Assembly (NCBI GenBank): GCA_024704765.1
Contig: JAKMXF010000110.1
Location: 434,001-498,000, forward strand
Source: Oopsacas minuta
Lineage: Eukaryota > Porifera > Hexactinellida > Lyssacinosida > Leucopsacidae
DNA length: 64,000 nt
Direction of reading: 5' to 3'
In this document: positions 1 through 12,883 of the stretch, one piece after another
How the letters are laid out: each line of letters opens with the position of its first letter
Numbering within the stretch: the first letter of the stretch is position 1
Program-made: the position numbers and the translations under genes
The notes under the pieces: model-generated
The model's database searches: none
Seen by the model: the letters and a program-made list of their open reading frames with translations, nothing else
What the model was told of the DNA's origin: nothing

Positions 1-2735
1 TTAATATGTAAATTTGATAGCCGCTTAAACCAGTTTTACGAGTAACATAAAGCTAATTATATTAAATTTGAAATATTGAAACTTATCATCATGCGTATGC
101 AAATTGTGAATGTAAAATGAGACATGAAACATATACGGAACGCTGTATTATATGGAGTAGAACTGCGATAATAATTGTAAATTTGTGTGTCTTTGTATTT
201 GACATAAGTCAGTAATAATTTACCGAAATATCTAACCTAGCAACGAATTAGCCGTTAAAGAATTCTAGTTATCTTTGATTTACAAAAGGAAATAATTCCA
301 AATTTATTGGAGAAGTTACATTATAATATGTGTCTTATCTTTCTGCAGTTAGATGTTAACAAGCGGTAATTAGATTTGGGAATGTTGAAGAGATTTGATT
401 GTGGTATACAATACATTATCTACTGTTAGAACCTCAGAACACAAGTTAACGTAGGACCTCTATTTTAATTATTGGAGATAATATTGGGAGTAAAGTGCTT
501 TACTAACCGAACAATTCAGCTTTCGATTCTTTAGACATAATCATCCCAAAACAACAAATTTGGAAGCTAATTACATATATAACTTCTAGACATTGCATTA
601 GTGCACCTGTATTAATTGATTGAATAGTGAATTCTTTATCCACCGAAATGCATTACTATGTTTCCCACACAAATTTCCACAAAACTCTTCAAACTTTCCT
701 TTAAATGAGTCCTATCACCAATACTTGATTTTCGAACGACTAATTTAATTGTGGCTTATATGAATGTTTGTGGAGAGCCATATGGGGCAATGCTTTGATT
801 TCTGGCAATTCCTTAATACCCAACAAATTTTGCTCAAATGCAGTCTATCGGAAAGATCAAAGGAATTGTATTGTTCAATAAATTTATAGTTCTCAACAGG
901 TGGTTTGTTAAATCAAAAATCCTTTCGATATGGATATACACTCATTGCAAAGTTTTAAGTATTTTGCAATTATAGATGAGAGAGTAAATGTTAATTCGAA
1001 AATAATACTCAATATATTTTGTAATAATACATGACGTAGGATTCCTTAGGAATATTCTTGGAAATACTGCAGAAACGAACAAGAGGAATAATAGAGAAAT
1101 AATTCTATAGAATTCACCACCGTATACGTATTGCTCCTCTTTCTATAAAGTATAAACCAATACCTTAATTAGAAGAGAATTTTCTTGAAATGTTTCATTA
1201 ATTTTACTATTACAGCATAATGATTCTGAGATCAAATTTTTAAAGGAATCAGGTTTCAATGGCAATTACTTAAATAATAATATTTTACAAGAATTCACGT
1301 CTATACTTAAATATATATATGATTTAATAAATAATTAATTTCTGTCATATTTAATTTTGATTTCAATTTGTTGTGATTCTTACAAACAATCGACTTATGC
1401 AATCACAATTACACAAAATTAAATGCTACGAAATTCACTTTTAAATACAAATAACCAAATTTTTCACTTATCCTGCTTCTATCGTTAGTAAAGTTTCTAA
1501 TCAATAGAACTAAATAATTCCTGTTAAATTTGGTTAATAAAGCTTGTTTGCTGCAATTAGTGGTGAGTAAGTCTAATTAATTTGGTGCTGAAATATGTTC
1601 ATTTTACGTAGTTAACTGAAGTACAAAGTTCTTGAAGCTGACAAAGTTCTTATTCAAAGACTTATGTCTATTTATCACTAATTTATTCAATAGTTTGTAG
1701 TTGGACAAATATCTGCTATTTAAGAAATATCCTTCTAATCAAGGTACAATGCCAGATTCATTGTTTATAGAAGGGGCTATTAAGTATGTAATAAGTATAT
1801 CACCATTATTTAATTTCAGTTTTCAGACACAAGCTGAATTGAGGTAGTTACGCATAACACAATAGCTGAACTAACACTGAAAACAGGTGATACCATGTAC
1901 ATTATGTTTAATTATAGAGACTGAAATCAATATAGCATAGCTTAGTTGTAGATTAGGAATATAATAATAATACAGTAAACCTCCACAAACGGGGAAACGA
2001 GGTAGCAATATTCGGCATCCCTGACACCCTGTTGTGTAGTTTACACTGTAATAGTGTATTGTACTTACCGTATAGTTTGTGCTTGCTGCATAAGTAGCAT
2101 ACGTGAATCCATTGGGACACTATTAATAAAGATATTTATTAGTTAATAATAATAAACTCATGTCTAACCAATAAACTTAATAGACTTGATTTGCTACAAA
2201 TACGTATCAGCCATATTACTGTTTAAGTTTGAAAGTTGTCTGTGGTTGTATTCATCAATAAAATATCAAACAAGTTAATAACCACGCTAACAAGTTCAAT
2301 ATATACTAACGCCATATGGTGTAGTTCATTTTAATTATTTCTATTCAAAGGAATAGGAGGAGCGATTCTTCCTGCTAACCGACAGTAATTAACCAGGGCA
2401 GTAAACTAATATTTTATTTAATGCTTCTACGAGTTTAAATGACGAAATATTAAATTAGCGGTTCCTACCAGTGACCCATGGACACTTTGGTGATCCACGG
2501 AGGTCAACAGGGAGTTCCACACGATCTCAATATTCGTATTGTAGCCTATGGGGGGTCCACGAGTTAGGGACCGATGAATTAAAATGCTTATATTTCAGAT
2601 GTCATTTTGGGAAACGTATCCCAACATTCGAAGATTAATTGAAATATTAGCAAATTGATGTTCATTAATTAATTAAGCCCCATTATACGCATTAGTAATG
2701 ATATATAATAAAATACTTCCGCCTCGTTACAATAA
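1..2735. other. Gene-free AT-rich stretch
   Basis: No open frame with recognisable protein similarity is visible on either strand. It lies downstream of NUP37, which ends at 2736 on the minus strand. It holds a short transposon-like remnant starting near 1977 (CTCCACAAACGGGG-type end) and a hAT-like remnant at 2461-2572. The rest looks like ordinary AT-rich spacer. Confidence 0.6.
2461..2572. repeat. hAT-like MITE remnant
   Basis: One end reads GGTTCCTACCAGTGACCC, followed by a ccatggac block. The other side carries a gggggtccac block in opposite orientation. The same pattern of 'ggttcccaacc...tggtccac' ends recurs at 45073, 53074 and 57458, which is the usual look of short hAT-family non-autonomous elements. 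Assignment is by resemblance only. Confidence 0.45.
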
Positions 2736-5700
2736 CTAATTGATTGTAGAATAATTTTCCCAATCACCATTTGACCAATACACTAGGTAAGTCCCACCTT
2801 GGAACAAGCAGCAATTCAATACATAATTGTCCCCATGTGATGTAGATAGCACAATGATGTCAAATGTATTCAGGAGGCTTAAGAAATTTGATAGTGCATA
2901 GATTACATCAATAATACATCTACTCAACATGGATAATTGCATGTAATATGTTGTAAATGTTCTGTTATAATGTCCAGTAACATTAGAGAATATCGTTATA
3001 TAGTTGTTTCATGTTTTGGGCATTTCTAATAATCAGGTCTTATATTTCTCAGTAACTATCTAATTGATAGATATTGTATATTTGAAAAATAGATTTGAAA
3101 TAAATAAGACAGATCTTTCGAGAAATGAGTAAGGAAATAACAGAAAATGTATAGTAACAAGATTATGGTAATTAATCATATATACCTAGATTTTGCTATG
3201 TTCCAAAAGAAAACTTCGTGACCTGCAGTAGCCGCGACTAAGTTATGCTCACTGGGTGCCCAGTGCGCACTTCCCAAGGGCCCAGGTACTTCTAGAGAAG
3301 TTACAGCTGTGTGAGAACGGATGTCGTAGAATCCAATTTTCCCGTGTTCTTCTGCTACCATTAACTAGAGGAATGTCCGATAATACCTAATATGTATAGT
3401 ATACTGGTGTTTGCTAATTAGCAAGTGATAATTTGCACATTTGCACAGATTTCCCTGCTAATGCTCGTACTTATTCAGTTCTTAGAGGAAATAGTCCCTG
3501 AAAAACTTGCTATCAGGCAAATAAGTATTGTTCAAATGCATTAATAAAGCTTGAAAATGTCAAATATTACAAAATTCTATTTCAGTAGTCCATCTACATA
3601 TATAACCATGGATAATCAATAAGGATAGTAATTGGTACCTGTGTGGGAGAGTCTGAATGGAAATTCACAGATATTCCAGGAGATCTGAGCTGAATCTGGG
3701 ATATTTCTTGTGCCTTGCTTACATCCCATATCTTACAGGTATAATCATCTAAATTAGATAATATTTTGTAATTCTGAATTACACAATTCAGTATTTTACA
3801 ACACAAAAGAAATATTAATTCGTGTCTAATAGAGAGAGAAATTTGTTTTAATTATTTACTTTGTAGCCGTCAGATAAATTTTATGAAATAATTAATCAAT
3901 AAACACTGATAATTTGAATGAGATGGTTGTATCGGTATGATACCGAGCTTATAAACAGCTGATTATCGCCGTACTTGAATAATACATCATTTTATCCATA
4001 AATAATCTTTTTGCATAGATCTACGAGGGTGATAATTTGCTGCACATATGTTGTACATAGCACGAACTGAATCAAACCGTTGTATAGTAGTAATTGTAGA
4101 TTTGATGTGTTGAGCACAGATTTAATATTGGATAATGGTATATAACCATAACATAGTGCATGTATATTTAACAAATTGCTTAGATCTCATCCCAAATTTG
4201 AACTACAAGTATTAAAACGGCATAATATCACTACTAATTGTATTAACCTTATTTCAATATACGTAAATGAATTCTATGATTTTTATTCTATACTTACCGC
4301 TAACACTAGCCATAAGGCATGCATCGCTTGGAGAAAATGCAGTTTCATTAATCATCCCTGTATGATGACCAATTTCCTAAATTGTAATCAACTCTAACGT
4401 ACAATAGGTAATCAAATGGATCAATAATATGAAATGAAATGTTATGTACATATACGTAAACTAAGGATATGTTAAAACTCCTCAAAGAAATTAGAGTCAA
4501 ATAAATAAATATTTATATTCAATGCGATTTGTTCTGCTTAATCCATGGTATATATCAAACTAAGTTTCAACCTTGGATAACATAATAACATAATTACAGA
4601 CTGAAATTGCAAGAAATTTACAATTCATTACTTACAGTGAACTTGGGATTATCTGCCATATCAATTTGATAAAGAATTACTTTGTAATCTCCAGTAGCTA
4701 TCGCAAACCTAATTATAGATATGAGGTATTGACCATGTAACATTATAAAGCATTATTACAATCTATTGAATTTTCCACCATGGCTTACAACCTATTATCC
4801 TTTAAAATTACTTCAAAATTATTGCAAACATTATTATTTCTTTGTTTCCATAATTAACACTTTGGAATTAATTGTAAAACTACAAACTTGGTACTCCTAA
4901 ACAGTATATCATTCAAATTAATTGCTAAAGAATAACTGGCCTGTTGCTACAATATAAATTATCAAACAAATCTTACTCAATACATCTTGGTGTATGTGAA
5001 ATATTCGTGTTAGGACTCCATGTCAAGTGACTCACATCTCTTCCATGAAATACAACCATCAAATCTTTAACCTGCAATACATCTTTCAGGTCTCCTTGAC
5101 CTAATGTCTTTTCCTGAAAAGAAATATATGCGAAATAACAGCTGCTATTCTATCAACATCATACTTCACTGGAATTTGTATGATTCGTACCAAAATCTTA
5201 TGAGTTGAACTTGATCGTATCGTATCGTTGTATAAATACAAGTTTTTCCCGAAGCTTCAGCTGTTCAAACCTATTTTTTTAGATTCTTTATTCATGTGTA
5301 ATTGTATTGGGAATTTCATCACCAAGCATTTAGATGTTATTAACAGGTATGTGATTGTTAGAATACTGTAGAACTCGGATAAGACGTATTCTAGGTTAAT
5401 ACATGCTAGTTCTTTCAAACAAAAATAGTCCCCATTCATTTTAATCCCTATTCCGATTAGAAGTACTCTCGGATAGTACGTACTAATTATTGTCCGCCAG
5501 TGGTAAGTCTTATCCGAGTTCCACTGTAGTTAAGCTCGTTATCCATAATGGTTACAGATCCAAATATTGTTTTTAAGATGGAGACTAAATTCACATGAAT
5601 TTTCTGAAGTAACTATTTTATGTTCATATATGAACCATAAGCGACGATAAGATTCTGGAACTTTCACACTATTTGCTAGCATCGTTAACCATCAATTAAC

Positions 5701-6012
5701 ATTCATATTGAAGGTATATACGCCTACAATTCATGTGATTTATGGTTTAAAATATACAATTCCTGAATCCAAATAAACCTGTAACATACTACATAGTTCT
5801 CCGGCTAGCTTTGCATACAATATTTGGCTATACATCTGCATGGGTGTAATATTTGATTAATTATTTACCTTTGAGAATTTAAGTTGCTGGAGGTAAAACT
5901 TTTTTTGACCACAAACGTTTAGAATATCTTTTCCCTGAACGAAAGGACAAAATTCTAAAGCTTGTATCTCTTCTGGAAACTCTAGTTCGAGCTTATTACT
6001 TGAAACAGACAT
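2736..6012 (-). CDS. NUP37: Nucleoporin Nup37 (WD40 protein of the Y-complex)
   Basis: This is a WD40 beta-propeller subunit of the nuclear pore Y (Nup107-160) complex, acting in pore scaffold assembly. I placed seven exons on the minus strand: 5869-6012, 4977-5113, 4636-4708, 4298-4376, 3639-3748, 3186-3364 and 2736-2919. Together they give 906 nt (301 aa) with consistent phases; human Nup37 is a little longer (326 aa). Diagnostic stretches are DDYTCKIWDV (WD repeat), the SPGISVNFHSD block, and LMVAEEHGKIGFYDIRSH, which aligns with the human LMVAEKNGTIRFYDL region. The ATG at 6012 starts MSVSSNKLELEF. The last exon, ending in GGTYLVYWSNGDW, is the least certain; the family ends in a similar GG...L.FW motif. 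The gene is divergent from the CDK gene at 7363. Confidence 0.82.
5365..5527. repeat. MITE with GTAGAACTCGGATAAGACG terminal inverted repeats
   Basis: The left end reads ctgtagaactcggataagac and the right end is its near inverse, gtcttatccgagttccactgtag. It sits in the first intron of NUP37. Related ends occur at 6718-6779, 27855-27884 and 23480-23563. The element is too short to code for a transposase. The ACTGTAG-type terminus resembles pogo/CENP-B-like transposon ends. Confidence 0.7.
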
Positions 6013-7362
6013 CTAATCTAGTTAGATAAATGTAAATTGAATTCCACTTTAATTGTGTGATAGAGAATTGTAGCCAGTGTGACTGGTGAATTATTGATGG
6101 ACTTGATAAAATAATGAACTAAGATAAAGCTGATAATGACACGATATGTTGGTTATAATATGCAAACGAATCTTTATAATTACGAGTAGGATGCTAATTT
6201 GGTTCCTAGAGAGATTAATCATTGAGATTAATTCGTTATGGAATTTTAATTATATGGTCAACACAAGTAGCATATTTTAATAATACAAATTTTCGCATTT
6301 GTTGGTCATTGCAGATGGAATGTAATCATGATTGCTGATGGTCATAAATTACAAAATTAATGGCATGGATATAATTTCCGCCTGTTGTTATTGCGAAGCG
6401 GAGAAATCATTAGAAATGCCAATTTACAATAAGTTAACCAACAACAGCCCCGAGTTAAATTATACATTTTAATTTATCCACTTTACACATTGATAGTATG
6501 TTATCACAAATAGTAATTATAATTCGTTTTCGGAATATTTAGTAGCTCAAATTTGCTGATAAAATTGCATTGAAAAACAAATGTATATGGCATTTGAATT
6601 TTTATTCTTAAGTTTCAAATTAAAATGTTTTCAGTTTCGAATAGGAAAGGAATACTTCTTTTTGAGAAATATCCACGTCTTATAATGGGGAAGAAATAAC
6701 TAAGAAATATGAAAAGATGTAGAATTCGGATAATACGTACACCCTAGGGAAAAGTATGCACTAATCGAGTCTACTGTAAAACCAAGATCTGCAAATAACC
6801 GAAAAATATTTCAATAAATACACAGAAAATAAGTTCACAATAAACCGGTATGATTTCACTGACAATAGCTGAGTAGATTAGTAAGCTGGTGGTTGATTAT
6901 AAATAAAAGTGGCAATGATGTGTTACTTCATCCAGCTCCATTTGTGTTTACAAGTAAACAACATTTGCCGAATACATTAAAGTTAAACTGATCGATGAAT
7001 CATTTCAATAACTTCTCTTATCCAAACGACTGCATCAAATATATTCAGTGAACTCTGCAGTTTTCTGCCATATTCAATTATAGACTCGATTTGTTCATTT
7101 TATGGTTAGGGACACTTTTCATAGACTTCTCAAACTCCCAGAATTAAATAATAGAAAAAAGATATTAGCTTTGATTCTTGGTAATTTTTCAGGGCATTTG
7201 ATATCTTGAAACATTCTTTCATAACCACCAAATTGTGTATGAGCTCTTTCTCGTATAAGTTCAATTTACAACTGTGTAGCTAATGAATAATTATCATCCT
7301 CAGTCAGTTTGTCTGTCTCGAATTCGCTGAGTTAATAGGTTTAGCGAGTGCTAGAATCAATT
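6013..7362. other. Divergent intergenic region between NUP37 and the PFTAIRE kinase
   Basis: About 1.35 kb separates the two divergent start codons, so it should hold both promoters and 5' UTRs. No coding frame is supported. A degenerate MITE (6718-6779) lies in the middle. No TATA box or other core element could be assigned with confidence. Confidence 0.5.
6718..6779. repeat. Degenerate short MITE
   Basis: It begins tgtagaattcggataatacg and ends gagtctactgta, resembling the ends of the element at 5365-5527 but with most of the interior missing. Confidence 0.5.
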
Positions 7363-10300
7363 ATGATGGCTACAGTTAACTTCTTTAGCAAGAAATCATT
7401 GCCAATCTCGAGTGAAATCTCTCCTTTCTTTGACGACAGTTCACATGAGAATGGATTCATTAGTCCCCGTGATATCTTAGTGCCTGAAGATCAGTTCCTA
7501 GCTGAAGAGTATATAAGGCAAACGGTTCTACGACCAATACATAGTCATACACGATCACACTCAATTCACTTGCAATATTCTACACCCATTCTTGAAAGCG
7601 AAGAGGACATGGAAAGAATCAGGGATACAAAAACGAAGCTAGGGAGGGCACGGAAACTTTCTGGATCTTTTAATTTGTCACGATTGAGGATAGGTTCTGC
7701 TGGGAAAGTGGAAAACCAATCTCATACACTAACAGGAATACAGAATAGATCGCAGAGTTTTAGGGTAAACTCTGATTTAGATTCAAGTACAGTAGTTGCA
7801 AATGGAGGTAAATTGAAGAAGTGGAAGAGGAGATTATCTGGTTCTCTTCAGAAGCTTGCACGTACTCAAAGTCATTCTCCTTCTGAACTATTGGCACAGT
7901 CAAAGGACTCTCTATCATGTTCAAAAGGATTCCCTACTCTCAAGGAAGACTCAAGGGAGCCATTTGGTGATAGTACAGGTAAGTATAACATACAGTTAAC
8001 TCCCGTTATATCAAAGTCTGAAATTGTACAAATATGATCCCAATTGCCCAACCATCAAAGTAACATCGTACTCCGCTTATATCAAAGTAATTTGGGCTGT
8101 TTCGATTTAACGAAAGTTGACTGTAGTCACTGGTACTGACAAATAAATACGTACATTGCTTTATATATATTTACACAGAAATCACTTCAACTTTTAAATC
8201 TAAGAATTCAGAACCAGTTCCTTCTCCCAGTAGAACTAAATCAGTCCAACATCATATATCAAATACTCTACTAACAAAATCACATAGTGTAACAGGCTTA
8301 GAACATAATGGACGTGGCAATACATTACCTCGTAGCTATCAAAAACACGATCTTAACAAACACTTACTGGAAGGTACATCAGAGATGAGCGTGAGTGTCT
8401 CTACTATCCCCCAAGATCCAAATAATGAGATTTTTGTGGGACATAAAGTCAAATCTTCATCAGTTAGTCAGGTATGCACGATCTAAATTATTTGAATACT
8501 CCCATCTCATAACTATGAATAATTAATCTTACAGCAACGATCCTAATTATTTATTGGGGTGTGGCAAACTAAGTAGCGTTTGAAACATCTCTATGAGATT
8601 AAGATTTGCATAACATACCTCCAAACTGGTAGCTATATCTCTCATTATCTCACTTGTTTTCTATTACAATATTACATAATTGTAATTAAAGCTTATTCCA
8701 TTACTCATTTTGAGTATCGTGTAATTGTGAGATTATAATTTGTAAGTTTCTATGTTTGTAGAGGACAAAAGTTCAAATTTATAATTTCAATAAAATTGCC
8801 AATTAGAAAAGTTGTCGCATATTTATCTCCTACTTTGAAAATACTTCAAATTAATTCGGAAATAACTAGAAAGAATGCATTACCTTTTAATAATGCTGAT
8901 ATACTCAACAATAAATTTTTGCAAGCAGTTAAGGTGATCTAATACCTTGCGATTCTTAAACATGTTTTCCAGCTGTAATTTTCTTGATACCCGATATAAT
9001 AATTTTAACTACCATATCGAGACTCTACTGTTTATTATCTTATCAATGAAGATAGTGATAATACAGGGGATGAATGCGAAATTTTGAGAGTTTTTCAAAT
9101 TATGTGTTCCCCAAAGAAATTTAATAATTTCACGATTATCAGTGGCTACTAATGATGAAATTTAAAATCTAAGAACTTTGCTTAGAGCTCCAATTATTGC
9201 TGTGTAATTAATTTAATTCCTATTTTCAATTTATAGCCTGGAGTACCTATATCGTTTAATGGCAGTACTCCCCCATCAGCTGGCGAATTTTACCGCAGAA
9301 GAAGAAGACATTCCTGTGCAAGTCTATACTCTTCTGTCGAGAAGCTAGATGGATATAAAAAACTAGAGTTTCTAGGCCAGGGCTCGTATGCTACTGTCTA
9401 TAAAGGTGTTTGGGTTAGAACTGGTCAGAAGGTTGCACTCAAAGAAATCAAATTGAATCCAAATGAAGGAGCTCCATTCACCGCTATAAGGGAGGCGTCG
9501 CTTCTTAAAGGCCTCAGACACACTAACATCGTCACGTTGCATGACATTATACACGTGCCTAATAGACTATGTTTTGTGTTTGAATTTGTGGATACAGACC
9601 TTAGCAAGATTCTAGACACACAGGTTTGTTGTTAATTAACACCTCTAAACAATAATGGGTTCTTATACCCAACGTAAATAATTAAATTTACATTATAAGT
9701 AATTTAATGTTGAACTTTTCCACTTTTCTTTATGAATAGGGTTACTTTATGAAATTATCCTTTTATGGTTAGATAATCATATTAAGCTCAAAGTATACAA
9801 ACTAATACAAATTATATTTCTATAATAATTGTATTACTGTTATTGCATTATTTGATAATTTGTAATTTTTGGCTAAAGTCTAAAGTACTTTGGTAATACG
9901 TATCTCCTACTTTTCAAGTAAATACTTCCATTTTCTATTTTAAATGCAAAAATACCATCAGTAGACAATTGATTAGTTAATAATGATACGTTTTTATTTC
10001 GTTGGCTAGTTTATTCGCTATTAGGTGAGAATTAGAATATCGTTATGAGGTTAAGTCTCCGTTCGCAAACGTCTCTCTTCATTAGCACTAATATTATTAC
10101 TCGTAATTAGATGAATGTAGTTAGTGATAACCACATCTCATAGCACATCCTGTCGAAATATACCTGAACAACAATAACCTAATGAGTTAATTTGGATACA
10201 TATCTGTGGAGTAACGAACTTAAGTTATTTGACAACTCGTCTCGAGCTTTTGTCAGCTAGATAACATACCGCAGGTAATTGGCTTTAGAGTTTACAGTCA

Positions 10301-12883
10301 TTGAAAACACAGATAAATATCTGAAAATATTTCAATATTTCCCCAATTTATGGCAAAATTGCAATCACCAATTTTTGAAAAATTCTGATGTATCTTATCT
10401 ACAAATTCGTATACTACTGTAATTGCAACTTTGCCCTTAACTATAACTAGCAAGCAATGATATTATTTACTAAATCACTAATTAGGATTGTGTATCTTCC
10501 AATTAACCCCCTCCCTGATTATTGTCATACTCGCAAAACAACACTCCTAACACACACACGCAATAGACAGTAAACTCTTGCTCAATACATTACGTATATT
10601 TATGTAGAACAACCTTGCAAGATAACATTGTCTGAACTTTAGACCACAAATGTGACAGCTATACGTAGCTGAACCTCAAGCCACCATACGTTGTTATGAA
10701 CAGAGGGGAATATGAATATTTAATTGAAGATTACTCACCAAAATACTCAGTTATTCATAGAACACGCAATCTTATTATTTAGAGTATGTCAATGGTTGTT
10801 CTTTGTGGAATTGTCAATGCTTACAATCTTTGAATTTTACTTTTTCGCAGATAAGTAAATCGTTATAAGTGCGATTGAATTCAAATTAACGAATATTAAG
10901 TTGAAATAGTACAGTAATTGTACTTAAGAATATCCAGACATCAAGTAGCCATTAGTCCCTTAACTATAGAATACCCTAAATAGCATTGATATAAGTTTGA
11001 ACTTTGTTTTATTTGATATCTTTGTGTCTGAATTCATGGCGTCACATAAATTAGAGTAGTTCACTCAATCTGAGACAAGTGGGAATCTTGTTTTATCAAT
11101 ATATTATAAGGCTTATGTCCGTGTATATAAGGTTATAATAGATAACATGATATCTGGATAATAACATGCTTCAATTTATCATCAAGGAAGTCTGAAATAA
11201 TTCTATCATGTAACTCAAATATTAATTGTTTCAATATATTTATTTGGAATTGAACTGAATAAAGCCTCATTTGATGTTCTAATTATGCAGAATTTCGCAA
11301 TGTTTGATTTATTTGATTCTAATTCGAAAAGTTCACTCATTTACAACCAAATATTAGTCATTGGACGAATTATAACGATTATCAAAACAAGGAAAAATTG
11401 TAAATTTCCTCATCGTGATGATACCAAATAATTCAATATAACCGGAATATTATTTGATAGGATCATGGACTTTCTCAAAAACATACACAACTATTCACAT
11501 TTCAGCTGTTACGAGGGCTCGATTACTGTCATGTTCAAAAGATATTACACAGAGACATTAAACCACAGAATCTACTCGTCAGTAAAGGTGGAGAACTCAA
11601 GCTAGCTGATTTCGGACTAGCTCGAGCTAAGTCTGTGCCAAGCAACACTTATTCAAATGAGGTATGTGGTGGTATAATTAAATAAATCTAATTTTTACTA
11701 TGGCTGAAAACTTAAACTATTGAAAATCATTGCAGATATTGAACATCGATAAAAGGAATATTCCCATAAAGTCAATGATTTAACACACATTATTATTTAG
11801 GTGGTAACATTATGGTACAGACCCCCAGATGTCCTCCTGGGTAACAAGAAGTACTCTACATCTCTTGACATGTGGGGAGTTGGTTGTATATTTGTGGAAA
11901 TGTTAACTGGACAACCTCTTTTCCCTGGTCAGAAAAACCCAGAAAATCAGTTATGTAAGATATTTCAAGTGATGGGAACACCATTAGAATCTGAATGGTC
12001 TCAATTAGAAAATTCTGAGATATGGAATATGTTCAGGTATATTAAACCAGCAATACTAGTATATTATTAGTGGATGCATGTGTTCTAAGTTCACTAGTAA
12101 ATTTGTATAATATTTTCCGGGTCAAGATAGTACTTCCTTTTTTTACCAGTTAGTGTTATCTAATCACTATAATTATGTAAATGTTGTATGATTTGATCCT
12201 ATCTCCTCATGCCTGCTACATTTACAATGATGTTAACAGTACTTATACCACAGCCTTATGGTATGAACTGGCGAAAATTCCATTCATCTGAAATAATGAT
12301 TTGCCTGTTTATTAGTACAGCAATAAGAAATTTCCATAAATTATCACTACCGACTTTATGAAATTGTGCATTTACTTGTTCACCTGTTGCAATTAATTAA
12401 CCTTGTTTTACATAACAGTCAATTTTTATGCAAATTCCTCTGATATGCTATCACACTATTAAATCATAATTGTCCGTGTGTGGGTTGTTAAATGGTAGTT
12501 AACCCTTCACGTGGCGACCAAATAAATTGATTTCATATGATATAAAATATGGGAACTTTACACACAAACCATTGCCTACTTGTAGGCGGATACAACATTT
12601 TATTAACCAAATAGAAAAATAAATAATGTAATTATTATTTAAATTTCTTAGATTTCCACAATATCCTGTTCTAAGATTGGGATTGTCTGCTCCACAGCTT
12701 TGGCGTATGGATCACGCAGAAGATTTCGCACATAAACTCCTTCAATACCAACCGGAAAAACGTCTAAGTGCAAGCGAGGCTCTTAGACACCCTTACTTCT
12801 CCAATCTACCCTCCCAATTAAATCTTCTCCCACCTGAAGTTTCTATTTTTAGCACAGGGCTTGTAAAATACCTCTCAAAGTAG
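7363..12883 (+). CDS. CDK14: PFTAIRE-motif cyclin-dependent kinase (CDK14/CDK15 type)
   Basis: A CMGC Ser/Thr kinase of the PFTAIRE subfamily; in animals these pair with membrane cyclin Y and act in Wnt/cell-cycle signalling (family knowledge). Six exons: 7363-7978, 8179-8471, 9237-9623, 11461-11661, 11801-12036 and 12652-12883, all in phase, giving 654 aa. The kinase domain starts near residue 343 ([18 protein letters not shown]). VALKE carries Lys372, the diagnostic PFTAIRE is at 383-389, HRDIKPQN has the catalytic Asp464, and [18 protein letters not shown] includes the DFG. Exon 4 begins GATCATGGAC and restores a helix-D/E region of the same length as in CDK5. The roughly 340-residue N-terminus is Ser/Arg-rich and far longer than in human CDK14 (469 aa in total). 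A GTG 15 nt upstream of the ATG pair was not used as start. Orthology to CDK14 versus CDK15 is unresolved. Confidence 0.92.
7993..8125. repeat. Pogo-like MITE, copy 1
   Basis: It begins cagttaactcccgttatatc and ends gaaagttgactgtag. It sits in intron 1 of the PFTAIRE kinase, starting only 14 bases after the splice donor. Confidence 0.75.

Noticed and set aside
7348-7362. Kinase start at 7348
   Set aside because: The codon there is GTG; the first ATG in frame is at 7363.
9624-11460. Extra kinase exon thought missing between exons 3 and 4
   Set aside because: Extending exon 4 left to 11461 supplies the helix-D/E residues with the same length as in CDK5, so no exon is missing.
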